A stretch of 64,000 nt of DNA from Arthrobacter sp. Soil763 (GCF_001428365.1 NZ_LMSH01000001.1:439685-503684); one strand, 5' to 3'. Shown: positions 48,829 to 57,262, counted from the stretch's first letter. The notes: generated by a model from the letters alone, not told the origin. A program made the numbers and translations.

Positions 48829-49323
48829 TCAGTGCCGTTCGTAGATCCCGGTCAGGCTGGCCCGGGCCAGGATGTGCGGGCCGAGCTTAGCCTCCAGCTT
48901 GGCCGGTGAGGCGCCGGCGTCGAGGCCGCACGTCTCCACGTTCAGGGCATAGACGGTGAACACGTAGCGGTGCGGTCCGTGGCCCTTCGGCGGCGCGGCG
49001 CCCAGGTAGCCGGCGGAGCCGCCGTCGTTCCGCAGCTGGAACGCTCCCAGCGGCAGACCGCCGCCGTGCCTGGCTCCGGCCCCGGCCGGGAGGGAGGTGG
49101 CGCTTGCGGGCAGGTCCAGCACCGCCCAGTGCCAGAAGCCGTGGCCGGGGGCGTCCGGGTCGAAGGCCGTGACGGCGTAGCTGCGGGTGCCCGCCGGCGC
49201 CCCGCTCCAGGCCAGCGGTGGGGACTCGTCCTTGCCGCCCGGCCCGGTGGCGGCGCCCCGCTGGGCTGCCGGCAGGATCTGGCCGTCTTCGAAGGTGTCG
49301 CTGCGTACGCTGAAGCTTGCCAT
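48829..49323 (-). CDS. YbhB/YbcL-type PEBP family protein
   Basis: 164 residues of the phosphatidylethanolamine-binding/Raf-kinase-inhibitor-like family, role in bacteria unclear. Landmarks: DESPPLAWSGAPAGTRSYAV, the ligand-pocket DPDAPGHGFWHWAVLDLP, and GPHRYVFTVYALN. ATG 49323 (MASFSVRSDTF) follows AAGGGAAG; the frame is open 41 codons further without support. It starts ten bases after the sugar kinase gene, so the two are probably one operon. Confidence 0.9.
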   Translation of the reverse strand: MASFSVRSDTFEDGQILPAAQRGAATGPGGKDESPPLAWSGAPAGTRSYAVTAFDPDAPGHGFWHWAVLDLPASATSLPAGAGARHGGGLPLGAFQLRNDGGSAGYLGAAPPKGHGPHRYVFTVYALNVETCGLDAGASPAKLEAKLGPHILARASLTGIYERH

Positions 49324-49333
49324 GGCTTCCCTT

Positions 49334-50329
49334 TCAGTTGCTGGCCGGGCCCGCACTTTCACGGTCCCGGTCCGCGGACGCCCGGTCCGCGGAGTCGCGT
49401 TCCATCCGGGTGAGTTCAGCCCGGGTGGGTGGGTTGGCGCCTGCACGGGAGACCGTGACCGCGGCGGCCGCGGCCGCGTGGGCGAGGAGCCCGCGGAGGC
49501 TTTCGGCCGAGAGTTCCCGGAGCGCCTTGCGGTTCTGCGCCCCGACGAGCCCCCGGTCCGCGATTCCGGACAGCAGCGCGGCCATGAAGGAATCCCCTGC
49601 CCCTACGGTGTCCGCGACCTTCACCGAAGGCGCCGGGACCTGCGCTTCGCCGTCGGCATTGACGGCCCACGGCCCGTCCGCGCCGCGGGTGACCACCACC
49701 ATGGCCGGCCCCTCCGGCCCGCCGAGGGAGAGCCAGCGCCGGGCCGAGTCCAGCGGGTCCACGCCGGGGTAGAGCCACTGCAGATCCTCGTCGGAGGCCT
49801 TGACCACGTCCGCGAGGAGGACAAATTTTTCGGCCTGGTGGCGGGCGTAGTCCGCGTCCGTGATGATGCTGGGGCGGCAGTTCGGATCGAAGCTGACCGT
49901 GCTGGACGGGTGGGCATGCTCGACGGCGGCGAGCACGGCCGCGGCGCCGGGGGCGAGCATCGTGGCGATTGATCCGGTGTGCAGCAGGGTGCTCCCCTGC
50001 AGCATGAACGGCAGCCGGTCGGTCAGGCCGGGCAGTTCCCAGGCCAGGTCGAAGGTGTAGCTCGCGGCGCCGCCGTCGTCGATCAGGGCGGTGGCCACCG
50101 AGGTGGGCAGCTCGTCCGGGCCCATGGGCAGCAGCACGGAACTCGATTTCAGGTGCGCGGCGACCGACTCCCCGTAGGCGTCCTTGCCGTAGCGGCCGAC
50201 GAACTGCACCGGGTGGTCAAGCCGGGCCAGGCCGACCGCAACGTTCAGGGGGCTGCCGCCGACGTGGGCCTGGATGCCGGTGGAGCGTTGGACCACATCA
50301 ACCAGGGCCTCGCCAATGACTGTGAGCAT
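49334..50329 (-). CDS. PfkB-family carbohydrate kinase (fructokinase-like)
   Basis: 331 residues. A ribokinase-fold kinase phosphorylating a sugar. N-terminal VIGEALVDVV and HVGGSPLNVAVGLARLDHPV (sugar-binding GG) match fructokinases. The ATP/catalytic signature is VADTVGAGDSFMAALLSG, with the catalytic Asp in GAGDS. The C-terminal ~25 residues are a charged, repetitive tail (ADRASADRDRESAG). Start taken at 50329 (MLTVIGEA); CAGAGT lies six bases upstream, one mismatch from the TANNNT consensus. Confidence 0.9.
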   Translation of the reverse strand: MLTVIGEALVDVVQRSTGIQAHVGGSPLNVAVGLARLDHPVQFVGRYGKDAYGESVAAHLKSSSVLLPMGPDELPTSVATALIDDGGAASYTFDLAWELPGLTDRLPFMLQGSTLLHTGSIATMLAPGAAAVLAAVEHAHPSSTVSFDPNCRPSIITDADYARHQAEKFVLLADVVKASDEDLQWLYPGVDPLDSARRWLSLGGPEGPAMVVVTRGADGPWAVNADGEAQVPAPSVKVADTVGAGDSFMAALLSGIADRGLVGAQNRKALRELSAESLRGLLAHAAAAAAVTVSRAGANPPTRAELTRMERDSADRASADRDRESAGPASN

Positions 50330-50425
50330 GGTCATACTCTGCCAGAGAACCGGCCCGGCCGCGCCTGTGTTGCGCCGGGCGGCGCTGGCCGCCGGGTGGA
50401 GAACCACCGGGCGGGCAGCGGCACC

Positions 50426-51793
50426 CTAGGCGCGGGAGGCGTCCGGGTCCGTCGGCACGGCGGCGCCTTCGGCGTCGTCGAAGGCTGCGTCGATCTGGAC
50501 GACGTCCCGGCCGGCGCGCTGCAGGAGGCTGGAGGCCACGCCCGCGCGGTAACCGGAAGCGCAGTGGACCCACAGCTTCCCGGCGGGGACCTCGTCCATC
50601 CGCTTCAGCAGTTCGTGCAGCGGTATGTTCACCGCCCCGGCCACCCGTGACTGCGCGAATTCGTCCGTCCGGCGCACGTCGAGCACGGTATCGCCGTCGG
50701 CCCGGCCGGAAACCAGGCCGTCCCAGCCCACCCTCGGGTAGGAGGCGAGCTCGGCGTCGGGCGCGAGCGCGTGCGGCTCGGTCCCGACGGCGGCGTCCGG
50801 CGAGTCGATGCCGATCCGGGACAGGTCGCGGATGGCGTTTTCGACGTCCTCCCGGGAACCGACCAGGGTGAGCTTCTCGTCCCATGGCAGGACCCAGCCG
50901 AGGAAGGTCGTGAAGCTGGAGCCGTCGCCGTACTCGAAGCTGACGCTGCCCTTAAGGTGGCTGGACGCGAACGCCACCCGGTTGCGCACGTCCACGACCC
51001 ATTCGCCGACGTGAAGGCGCCTATTCAGCTCGACGGGATCCAGCGACTCCGGGACGGACAGGTCGGGGGCTCCGGGTCCCTGGGTATTGGCCGGGCCCAT
51101 GTGCGCGTAGTAGGAGGGATAGGCGGTGAGGTTGGCGATCAGCTCCTGGACGAAGTGGTCCTCGTCGGGATCCGTAAGGGCATGGTTGTCGGTGAGCTGC
51201 TCGCCGATGGTGGATTCGTCCGCTCCGGTCGCGGGCCCGGACGAGCAGAAGGAGCCGAAGCCGTGGGTCGGGAACAGCGCGGCATCCTTCTGGGCTTCCT
51301 CGACCAGGCGCCGCACCGACGCGTACTGGTCCCGGGTCAGGCCCTCCGTGTCCGAGGCAGCGACCAGGTCGGTGCGCCCGACGGACCCGTAGAGCAGGCT
51401 TCCGCCGGAGAACACGGCCTGCTTGTCGCCGTCGTCCGCGATGAACGACAGGTGGGTGTGGGTGTGGCCGGGGGTCGCCACCGCCCGGAGGGAGAACCCG
51501 CCGATCCGGACCGTTTCGCCGTCGGAAATCGGCGTCCGATCAAACTTCACCGGGTCTGCGGCGTTGACGAGGTAGGTGGCCCCGTGCGCCCTGGCCAGTT
51601 CCAGGCCGCCGGTCACGTAGTCGTTGTGGATATGGGTTTCGGCCACGTGCGTGATGGTGACGCCGGCCTCCCGCGCGGCCTGCTCCACCCGGTCCGTGTC
51701 GCGTTGCGGGTCGATCACCAGTGCGACGGCGCCGTCGTGGACCAGGTAGCTGCGGTCCCCCAGCTGCGGGGTATCAATGACGATGACATCCAT
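50426..51793 (-). CDS. persulfide dioxygenase-rhodanese fusion (CstB-like)
   Basis: 455 residues. Domains: metallo-beta-lactamase fold (1-240), a rhodanese domain without Cys (about 245-330) and a C-terminal rhodanese with Cys411 (WVHCASGYRAG). This is the CstB layout, which in Staphylococcus aureus oxidises low-molecular-weight persulfides to thiosulfate. Metal ligands THIHND (His54, His56) and PGHTHTH (His110) are present, but the Asp of the usual FTGD motif is Gly131 (FSGGSLLYGSVGRTDL), so iron-site chemistry is in doubt. ATG 51793 has AAGGAGC upstream; an in-frame ATG pair at about 51874 next to the operator-like site is an alternative start. Confidence 0.86.
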   Translation of the reverse strand: MDVIVIDTPQLGDRSYLVHDGAVALVIDPQRDTDRVEQAAREAGVTITHVAETHIHNDYVTGGLELARAHGATYLVNAADPVKFDRTPISDGETVRIGGFSLRAVATPGHTHTHLSFIADDGDKQAVFSGGSLLYGSVGRTDLVAASDTEGLTRDQYASVRRLVEEAQKDAALFPTHGFGSFCSSGPATGADESTIGEQLTDNHALTDPDEDHFVQELIANLTAYPSYYAHMGPANTQGPGAPDLSVPESLDPVELNRRLHVGEWVVDVRNRVAFASSHLKGSVSFEYGDGSSFTTFLGWVLPWDEKLTLVGSREDVENAIRDLSRIGIDSPDAAVGTEPHALAPDAELASYPRVGWDGLVSGRADGDTVLDVRRTDEFAQSRVAGAVNIPLHELLKRMDEVPAGKLWVHCASGYRAGVASSLLQRAGRDVVQIDAAFDDAEGAAVPTDPDASRA

Positions 51794-51878
51794 GGTTGCT
51801 CCTTCCAGGTCCGGCGGCGAAGGCCGCCGGGTACGGGTCAGTCCGGCCGTGATGAACAGGGTCACCGTGTCCATCATG

Positions 51879-51894
51879 AAACCCCCCAGGGTAT
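51879..51894. promoter_or_regulatory. degenerate CsoR/CstR-type operator at the CstB-like gene promoter
   Basis: AAACCCCCCAGGGTAT matches 13 of 16 positions of the perfect palindrome 64 bases away. On the minus strand it contains TACCCT, a possible -10 box for the CstB-like gene. Repression by overlap is the expected mode. Confidence 0.5.
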
Positions 51895-51942
51895 GACCGC
51901 AAGGAAACCGCGGCAGCGGGCCTCCCGCGCCACCTTGCGGCA

Positions 51943-51958
51943 ATACCCCCGGGGGTAT
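51943..51958. promoter_or_regulatory. CsoR/CstR-type operator on the thioredoxin promoter
   Basis: ATACCCCCGGGGGTAT, a perfect 16-bp palindrome. The half-site ATACCC with a G/C centre is characteristic of CsoR-family repressors (copper-sensing CsoR, persulfide-sensing CstR). Its right edge is fused to TATATT (51956-51961), a good -10 box lying eight bases before the thioredoxin ATG. No CsoR-family gene is present in the window. Confidence 0.75.
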
Positions 51959-51969
51959 ATTATTGAGGC

Positions 51970-52335
51970 ATGGCAACCATCGACATTTCGGAAAAGACCT
52001 TCGAAGAAACCATCACCGGAAACGACATTGTGCTCGTTGATTTCTGGGCGGCGTGGTGCGGCCCGTGCCGCCAGTTCGCCCCCACCTTCAGCAAAGCCTC
52101 GGAGTCGCACCCCGACGTCGTCTTCGCGAAGGTGGACACTGAAGCCGAACCCGGCCTCTCGGCGGCCGCGCGGATCACCTCCATCCCCACCCTGATGGCC
52201 TTCCGCGAAGGCATCCTGGTCTTCTCCCAGCCCGGCGCCATGAACGCCTCCGGCCTGGACCAGCTGTTGACCGCGGTCAAGGGCCTGGACATGGAAGAAG
52301 TCCGCGCCAAGATCGCCGCAGCCCCGGCCTCGTGA
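51970..52335 (+). CDS. trxA: thioredoxin
   Basis: 121 residues, one thioredoxin domain with WAAWCGPCRQFAP (WCGPC at 29-33) and the cis-Pro loop TSIPTLMAF. It reduces disulfides or persulfides in the cytoplasm; the ~15-residue C-terminal tail is Ala-rich. The ATG lies eight bases after a TATATT -10 box, so the leader is at most one or two bases. The promoter carries a CsoR/CstR-type operator, and the MFS gene overlaps its stop (GTGA), so trx and MFS form one operon. Divergent from the CstB-like gene. Confidence 0.94.
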   Translation: MATIDISEKTFEETITGNDIVLVDFWAAWCGPCRQFAPTFSKASESHPDVVFAKVDTEAEPGLSAAARITSIPTLMAFREGILVFSQPGAMNASGLDQLLTAVKGLDMEEVRAKIAAAPAS

Positions 52336-53627
52336 TTCCGGAGCGCCCCGTCGACCACGACCTCCGCTCCGTCCGCCGTTCCGGCGGGCGGAGCGCTGCC
52401 GTGTTGGGGCTGCGGCAGAATTTTCCGCAGTTCCTGCTCCTGGTGGCGGTGAACGCCCTGGTCGGCGGCACCCTCGGCCAGGAACGCACCGTCCTGCCGT
52501 TGCTCGCCGGCGAGGTGTTCCACCTTGACCAGTACACGAGCGCCCTGACCTACATCCTGGCGTTCGGCGTGGCGAAGGCGGCCACCAACTACTTCGCCGG
52601 GACCCTCTCGGACCGGTACGGCCGGAAGCCGGTGCTGGTGGCCGGCTGGCTGGTCGCCCTGCCGGTGCCGGCCATGCTGATCCTCGGGCCGACCTGGTCC
52701 TGGATTGTCGCCGCCAACGTGATCCTTGGCGTGAGCCAGGGCCTGACCTGGTCCACCACGGTGGTCATGAAGATGGACCTGGTCGGGCCCGAGCGGCGCG
52801 GGCTGGCGATGGGGTTCAACGAGGCCGCGGGCTACCTCGGCGTCGCCGGCACGGCCCTGTTTACCGGTTACCTCGCCGCTTCCTACGGGCTGCGCCCGAC
52901 GCCGTTCCTGCTCGGCGCGGCGTATATCGCCCTCGGCCTGGGCCTGTCCGTGTTCGCCGTGAAGGAGACCCACCGGCACGCCAAGACGGAGGCCGCGAAC
53001 CACGTCGACGCGCACGCGGGCGCCGGTGCGGAGCTGAGCACCCGCGAGGTCTTCACCCTCACCAGCTTCCGGGACCGGTCACTCTCCTCGGTGAGCCAGG
53101 CCGGGCTGGTGAACAACCTCAACGACGGGCTGGCCTGGGGCCTGTTTCCCGTGCTGTTCGCCGCTGCCGGCCTGTCCATTGCGCAGATCGGCATCCTCGC
53201 CGCGGTGTACCCGGCGGTCTGGGGTGCGGTGCAGCTGGTCACCGGCGCCGCGTCGGACCGGCTGGGTCGCAAGTGGCTGATCGCGGGCGGCATGTTCGTC
53301 CAGGCTGTCGGGCTGGCTGCCGTGGCCGCGGGCAACGGTTTCGGCATCTGGCTGACTGCGGCCGTCCTGCTCGGGATCGGCACCGCCATGGTGTATCCCA
53401 CGCTGCTGGCGGCCATCGGCGACGTGGCCCACCCGCAGTGGCGCGCCCGGTCGGTCGGGATTTACCGACTCTGGCGCGACGGCGGTTTCGCTGTGGGCGC
53501 GCTGCTGTCCGGGCTGCTGGCGGATGCCTACGGCATTCCGACGGCGATCGCCGTCGTCGCCGCCCTGACCGCGGCGTCCGGGCTGGTCGTCGCGGTGCGG
53601 ATGCGCGGCGGTGACCACCTCCGGTAG
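52332..53627 (+). CDS. MFS transporter
   Basis: 431 residues, 12 predicted membrane helices. The MFS loop 2-3 motif GTLSDRYGRKPVLV and the matching loop 8-9 motif GAASDRLGRKWLI identify it. A central cytoplasmic loop (about 200-230) is His/Ala-rich (HRHAKTEAANHVDAHAGA). Its substrate is unknown. Context with thioredoxin and the persulfide dioxygenase fusion under a CsoR/CstR-type site suggests export of a sulfur compound or metal; this is inference. The GTG start overlaps the thioredoxin stop by four bases, indicating coupled translation. Confidence 0.9.
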   Translation: MIPERPVDHDLRSVRRSGGRSAAVLGLRQNFPQFLLLVAVNALVGGTLGQERTVLPLLAGEVFHLDQYTSALTYILAFGVAKAATNYFAGTLSDRYGRKPVLVAGWLVALPVPAMLILGPTWSWIVAANVILGVSQGLTWSTTVVMKMDLVGPERRGLAMGFNEAAGYLGVAGTALFTGYLAASYGLRPTPFLLGAAYIALGLGLSVFAVKETHRHAKTEAANHVDAHAGAGAELSTREVFTLTSFRDRSLSSVSQAGLVNNLNDGLAWGLFPVLFAAAGLSIAQIGILAAVYPAVWGAVQLVTGAASDRLGRKWLIAGGMFVQAVGLAAVAAGNGFGIWLTAAVLLGIGTAMVYPTLLAAIGDVAHPQWRARSVGIYRLWRDGGFAVGALLSGLLADAYGIPTAIAVVAALTAASGLVVAVRMRGGDHLR

Positions 53628-53636
53628 CCGCGGCTA

Positions 53637-53673
53637 GCGGTGCCACGGCCCCCACCAGCGGCCGTGGCGCCGC
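53637..53673. terminator. bidirectional hairpin between MFS and nhaA
   Basis: Arms 53637-53650 and 53660-53673 (14 bases, one G-T pair) around a 9-base loop. The hairpin fills the 46-base gap between the convergent MFS and nhaA genes. Confidence 0.6.
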
Positions 53674-55035
53674 TTAGCGCTCCGCGCGGCCGTCCTGGTA
53701 GACGTCCGGGATCCCGTCGTGGTCCGAGTCGCGTTTCTCCTCCTCCTCGGCAAGGCGGTACTGCCGGTTGCGGGTCTTGAGCACCCCCGTCGCCAGCAGC
53801 GCCGCCAGCAGCGAGGCCGTGAGGATGCCGACCTTGGCGTGGTCGTCCTGGATGGTGCCGTGGCCAAAACTGAGTTCGGCCACGAGCAGCGAGACGGTGA
53901 ATCCGATGCCGGCCAGGATGGAGACACCGAAGACGTCGATCCACTTGAACGACGCGTCGAGCCGGGCCTTCGTCAGCCTGGTGAGCAGCCAGGTGGTGCC
54001 CAGGATGCCGGCGGGTTTCCCCACCACGAGCGCCAGGATAATGCCGACGGCGACCGGGTCCGTTAGGGCCGAACCGAGCCCGTCCCAGCCGCCCACGGCC
54101 ACGCCGGCGGAGAAGAAGGCGAAGACGGGAACGGCCACCCCGGCGGAGATCGGCCGGAACCGGTGTTCGAAGATTTCCGAGAGGCCGGGGCCGGCCTCGG
54201 GGCCGCCGCTGGCCTTCGAGCGCAGCACCGGGATGGCAAGGCCCAGAAGCACTCCGGCCACCGTCGCGTGGATGCCGGACGCATGGACCAGGGCCCAGGT
54301 GGCCAGGCCAAGCGGCAGCAGGATAAACCAGGCCGCGGGGGCCTTCAGCCCGAAAAAGCGCCGGTATCGGTGCGCCAGGTAGGTGTACAGCGCCAGGGGC
54401 ACCAGGGCCAGCAGCAGGGGCGCGGGCTGGATATCGCTGGAGTAGAACAGCGCGATGATGGTGATCGCGATAAGGTCATCCACCACGGCGAGGGTGAGCA
54501 GGAAGATCCGCAGCGCGCTCGGCAGGTGCGAACCGATGATCGCCAGCACCGCCACGGCGAACGCGATGTCGGTGGCGGTGGGGATCGCCCAGCCCCGCAG
54601 GGTCTCCGGGCTGCCGAGATTGACGACGACGTAGATCACCGCCGGGACGAGCACGCCGCCGGCGGCCGCGGCAACGGGCACGACCGACTTGCTCAGCTCG
54701 CGCAGGTCCCCGGCGATGAACTCGCGTTTGAGCTCAAGGCCCACCAGGAAGAAGAAGATCGCCAGCAGGCCGTCGGCCGCCCAGGCGCCCAGGCTCAGCT
54801 TCAGGTGCCAGGGCTCGTAGCCGATCGTGAAGTCACGCAGCGCGAAGTAGCTCTCGGACGCCGGCGAGTTGGCCCAGAGGATTGCGGCCGCGGCCGCGGC
54901 CACGAGCAGGGCGCCGCCGACTGTTTCCTTGCGGAGGATCTCGCCGATGCGGAGGGATTCGGCGTAGCTGCCCCGGCCGAAGATGGTCAGGCGCGGTGTC
55001 CCGGGACGTGGTGCGGAAGGAGGGGTGTGGCTCAT
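53674..55035 (-). CDS. nhaA: Na+/H+ antiporter NhaA
   Basis: 453 residues, about 12 membrane helices. NhaA extrudes Na+ (Li+) in exchange for protons. Key residues: GLELKREF near 99-106, [13 protein letters not shown] (Asp156), and [15 protein letters not shown] with the ion-binding pair Asp186-Asp187. The C-terminal ~40 residues form a charged cytoplasmic tail ([20 protein letters not shown]) containing an EF-hand-like DxDxDG string. GAGGAC precedes the ATG. Confidence 0.95.
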   Translation of the reverse strand: MSHTPPSAPRPGTPRLTIFGRGSYAESLRIGEILRKETVGGALLVAAAAAAILWANSPASESYFALRDFTIGYEPWHLKLSLGAWAADGLLAIFFFLVGLELKREFIAGDLRELSKSVVPVAAAAGGVLVPAVIYVVVNLGSPETLRGWAIPTATDIAFAVAVLAIIGSHLPSALRIFLLTLAVVDDLIAITIIALFYSSDIQPAPLLLALVPLALYTYLAHRYRRFFGLKAPAAWFILLPLGLATWALVHASGIHATVAGVLLGLAIPVLRSKASGGPEAGPGLSEIFEHRFRPISAGVAVPVFAFFSAGVAVGGWDGLGSALTDPVAVGIILALVVGKPAGILGTTWLLTRLTKARLDASFKWIDVFGVSILAGIGFTVSLLVAELSFGHGTIQDDHAKVGILTASLLAALLATGVLKTRNRQYRLAEEEEKRDSDHDGIPDVYQDGRAER

Positions 55036-55124
55036 GCGGAAGTCCTCAAAATGGGGTCGACTGAATCATGCCGACCAGACTTCCCGGCGCACCTGTCCCC
55101 CAGTCTACCGGCCTGCGGCCGGGC

Positions 55125-56015
55125 TCAGCCCAGCAGTTGCTGGACTAGCTCCCGGCATTTGCGGTAGGCGGGCGCCTTCGGATCGATCAGGGCGAAGTGG
55201 TCCCCCGGAACCTTCAGGAGCTGGACCGGCGCGCCGCCTGCCTTGGCTGCGGCCGCGTACGCCTCCGACAGGCTCAGTGGCACGGTGTCGTCGTCACAGG
55301 CGTGCACGGCGTACACCGGGACCCGGAGCGGGGCCGCAGTGATGGGATCGGCGTACTTATGCCGTTTCGGGTATCTTTCCGAGGAGCCGCCCATGAGGTT
55401 GCTGACCGCCCCGTTGCTCAGGTTCAGCCGCTCCGCCGCGGCAAGGTCCAGGACCCCGGACTGGCTGACGACCCCGGTGAGCTGCACCGCGCCGTCGCCG
55501 TCGTTGCGCTGCAACTGGCGGTCCGCGTCGGCGGCGCCGATCTTATCCAGCCGGCTGCGCCCGGCGGCCCAGACGGCGAGGTGCCCGCCGGCCGAGTGGC
55601 CGAGGGCGACGACGCGGTCCAGACCGAAGCCGTGTTCCTCGGAAAGTTCCTGCAGCTTGTCGATCCCCGCGAGCACGTCCGCAAAGGTGTGCGGCCAGCC
55701 GCCGCCGTTGCCGGCCCGCCGGTACTCCAGGTTCCAGGCGGCCATCCCGTGTGCGGCGAGGTCCTTGGCCAGGGGCTCGCCGAGTTCGGCACCGTACTGC
55801 GACCGCCAGTAGCCGCCGTGGATTACCACCACCACACCCCTGGGCGTGGCCGTGTCCGGGAGGAACAGTTCCCCCCACTGGCTGGGATCGTCGCCATACT
55901 GGTACTTCTGCCGCTTCACTGCGTCCTCCTTGGGGCCAGGTGAGCACGCGGCGACCGCCCCCGGAGTCGCCGCCGCTGCGGTCGCAGGCAAAGCCCGACG
56001 CCGCACATCAGCCAT
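55125..56015 (-). CDS. alpha/beta hydrolase (esterase/formamidase-like), two possible starts
   Basis: Up to 296 residues. Alpha/beta hydrolase with HGGYWRSQYG (the HGGxW motif seen in kynurenine-formamidase-like enzymes), nucleophile ALGHSAGGHLAVWAAG and the His motif VPGDHFALIDP. Substrate unknown. From ATG 56015 the N-terminus is MADVRRRALPATAAAATPG then AVAAC, a weak lipobox, and TAGGCT lies six bases upstream (leaderless). From GTG 55919 (264 residues) AAGGAGG lies six bases upstream. Both could be used, giving a lipoprotein-like and a cytoplasmic form. Confidence 0.82.
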   Translation of the reverse strand: MADVRRRALPATAAAATPGAVAACSPGPKEDAVKRQKYQYGDDPSQWGELFLPDTATPRGVVVVIHGGYWRSQYGAELGEPLAKDLAAHGMAAWNLEYRRAGNGGGWPHTFADVLAGIDKLQELSEEHGFGLDRVVALGHSAGGHLAVWAAGRSRLDKIGAADADRQLQRNDGDGAVQLTGVVSQSGVLDLAAAERLNLSNGAVSNLMGGSSERYPKRHKYADPITAAPLRVPVYAVHACDDDTVPLSLSEAYAAAAKAGGAPVQLLKVPGDHFALIDPKAPAYRKCRELVQQLLG

Positions 56016-56021
56016 GTGCAG

Positions 56022-56027
56022 AGCCTA
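56022..56027 (-). promoter_or_regulatory. candidate -10 box (TAGGCT) upstream of the alpha/beta hydrolase
   Basis: TAGGCT on the minus strand, six bases before ATG 56015. It lies in the 133-base gap divergent from the (p)ppGpp-synthetase-like gene. Confidence 0.5.
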
Positions 56028-56135
56028 CCGTGGGCCCCGCGCGGCGCCGGGAAGGTTGCGGGGCAGCCCGTTTCGGCCCTTCACCGCGGGCGGCGCACGG
56101 CGTCGGCCTGCGGCCATCCTGTCGGGGCTTCGCCG

Positions 56136-56141
56136 TAAGCT
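56136..56141 (+). promoter_or_regulatory. candidate -10 box (TAAGCT) for the RelA/SpoT-domain gene
   Basis: TAAGCT followed by seven bases and the ATG. No ribosome binding site, so a leaderless transcript is likely. Confidence 0.5.
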
Positions 56142-56148
56142 AGGGCGC

Positions 56149-57255
56149 ATGGCTAGCAACTGGGACCGCCTGGACCCCGCACTGCGCACCTCCGTTCAGG
56201 AGAATGTGGAACTCTACGAGCGGGTTCGTCCTGCCCTGAAGCTGGTGACCCGCGAGGTGCTGCTGACGCTGCGGGCCATGCTCAAGGGCACCGAGGTGAC
56301 GCCGTTGTTCGTCACCGGCCGGACCAAGACGGTGGAGTCGTTCCGCGAGAAGATCTCCCGCACGGAAGAGCCGCTGGAACCGGGCGGGCCGCCGGTCCTG
56401 AAGTTCCCCGACCCCTTCCGCACGCTCAATGACATGGTCGGCATCCGCGTGATCACCAAGCTTCCGGCCGAAAATGCCGTCGTCGCCAACCTGATCAAGC
56501 GCCAGCGCCAGCTGTTCGACTGCCGTGGCGACCGGGAGAAGGACATCGGCTCGATCGAGTCCGGAACCTACGGCTATTCCAGCCGCCACCTGATCCTGCG
56601 GACCATCCAAAATGAGGCGGTCAAGGAGTACCAGCAGGTCTTCAACCCGGAAATCCAGCCCAACGGCAGCTACTTCTTCGAGTGCCAGATCCGCACGGTC
56701 TTTGCGCATGCCTGGAGCGAGATCGAACACGACATCCGCTTCAAAGCCGAGGACCCGCGCGCCTGGACCCCGCAGTTCGACCGGCAGTTCACCGCGACGG
56801 CGGCCATGCTGGAAACCGTGGAGAGCGCCTTCGCCGACCTGCACGAACGCTACGAGGAGGTCCGCGGCTACTGGGACATGGACGGCGAGGGCGCGGCGCA
56901 GCTGACGCCGAACCGGATCCGGGACGTCTGGCGGACCCTGCTGCCGCACGTGGACCGCAAAGTCGACGACGACTGGGGCTGGGCCGCGGAGCTGATGGCG
57001 GCCCACGGACTGAACCAGACCGTGCAGCTCGCGGGTCTGCTCAGCGCCAACCGGATCACCGAGGTCCGCAAGGCCCTCGACCACCGGTACTCCCCCGGGC
57101 CGGACCGGTTGCTCGACGACCTGCTGCTCTGGGAGTACGGCACCGCCCACATCGACCTCACCGCGGAGCCGGCCGACGCCGTGCCGCATCCGCGGCGGGA
57201 CAGCCTGCTGCGCCGGCTCAAGCAGATCGAGCGCTACCGGCTGACCCAGGCCTAG
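56149..57255 (+). CDS. RelA/SpoT synthetase-domain protein (long small-alarmone-synthetase type)
   Basis: 368 residues. A (p)ppGpp synthetase domain without hydrolase, TGS or ACT domains. Catalytic residues are intact and correctly spaced against RelSeq: Arg58-Lys60-Ser64-Lys68 (RTKTVESFREK), Asp95 (LNDMVGIRVI), Tyr143 (GTYGYSSRHL) and Glu178 (FECQIRTVFAHAWSEIEH). A C-terminal ~150-residue helical extension of unknown role follows, longer than in RelP/RelQ (~220 residues). The ATG is leaderless-type. No antitoxin-like neighbour, so a toxSAS module is not supported. Confidence 0.85.
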   Translation: MASNWDRLDPALRTSVQENVELYERVRPALKLVTREVLLTLRAMLKGTEVTPLFVTGRTKTVESFREKISRTEEPLEPGGPPVLKFPDPFRTLNDMVGIRVITKLPAENAVVANLIKRQRQLFDCRGDREKDIGSIESGTYGYSSRHLILRTIQNEAVKEYQQVFNPEIQPNGSYFFECQIRTVFAHAWSEIEHDIRFKAEDPRAWTPQFDRQFTATAAMLETVESAFADLHERYEEVRGYWDMDGEGAAQLTPNRIRDVWRTLLPHVDRKVDDDWGWAAELMAAHGLNQTVQLAGLLSANRITEVRKALDHRYSPGPDRLLDDLLLWEYGTAHIDLTAEPADAVPHPRRDSLLRRLKQIERYRLTQA

Positions 57256-57262
57256 GGACGCC

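Noticed and set aside
51794-51976. N-terminal extension of the CstB-like protein across the operator region
   Set aside because: The frame is open but lacks domain similarity; AAGGAGC directly before ATG 51793 marks the start, though a start at the ATG pair near 51874 cannot be fully excluded.
56149-57255. toxSAS-type toxin-antitoxin module
   Set aside because: No small co-oriented antitoxin gene is adjacent; the next plus-strand gene is 567 bases away and unrelated.
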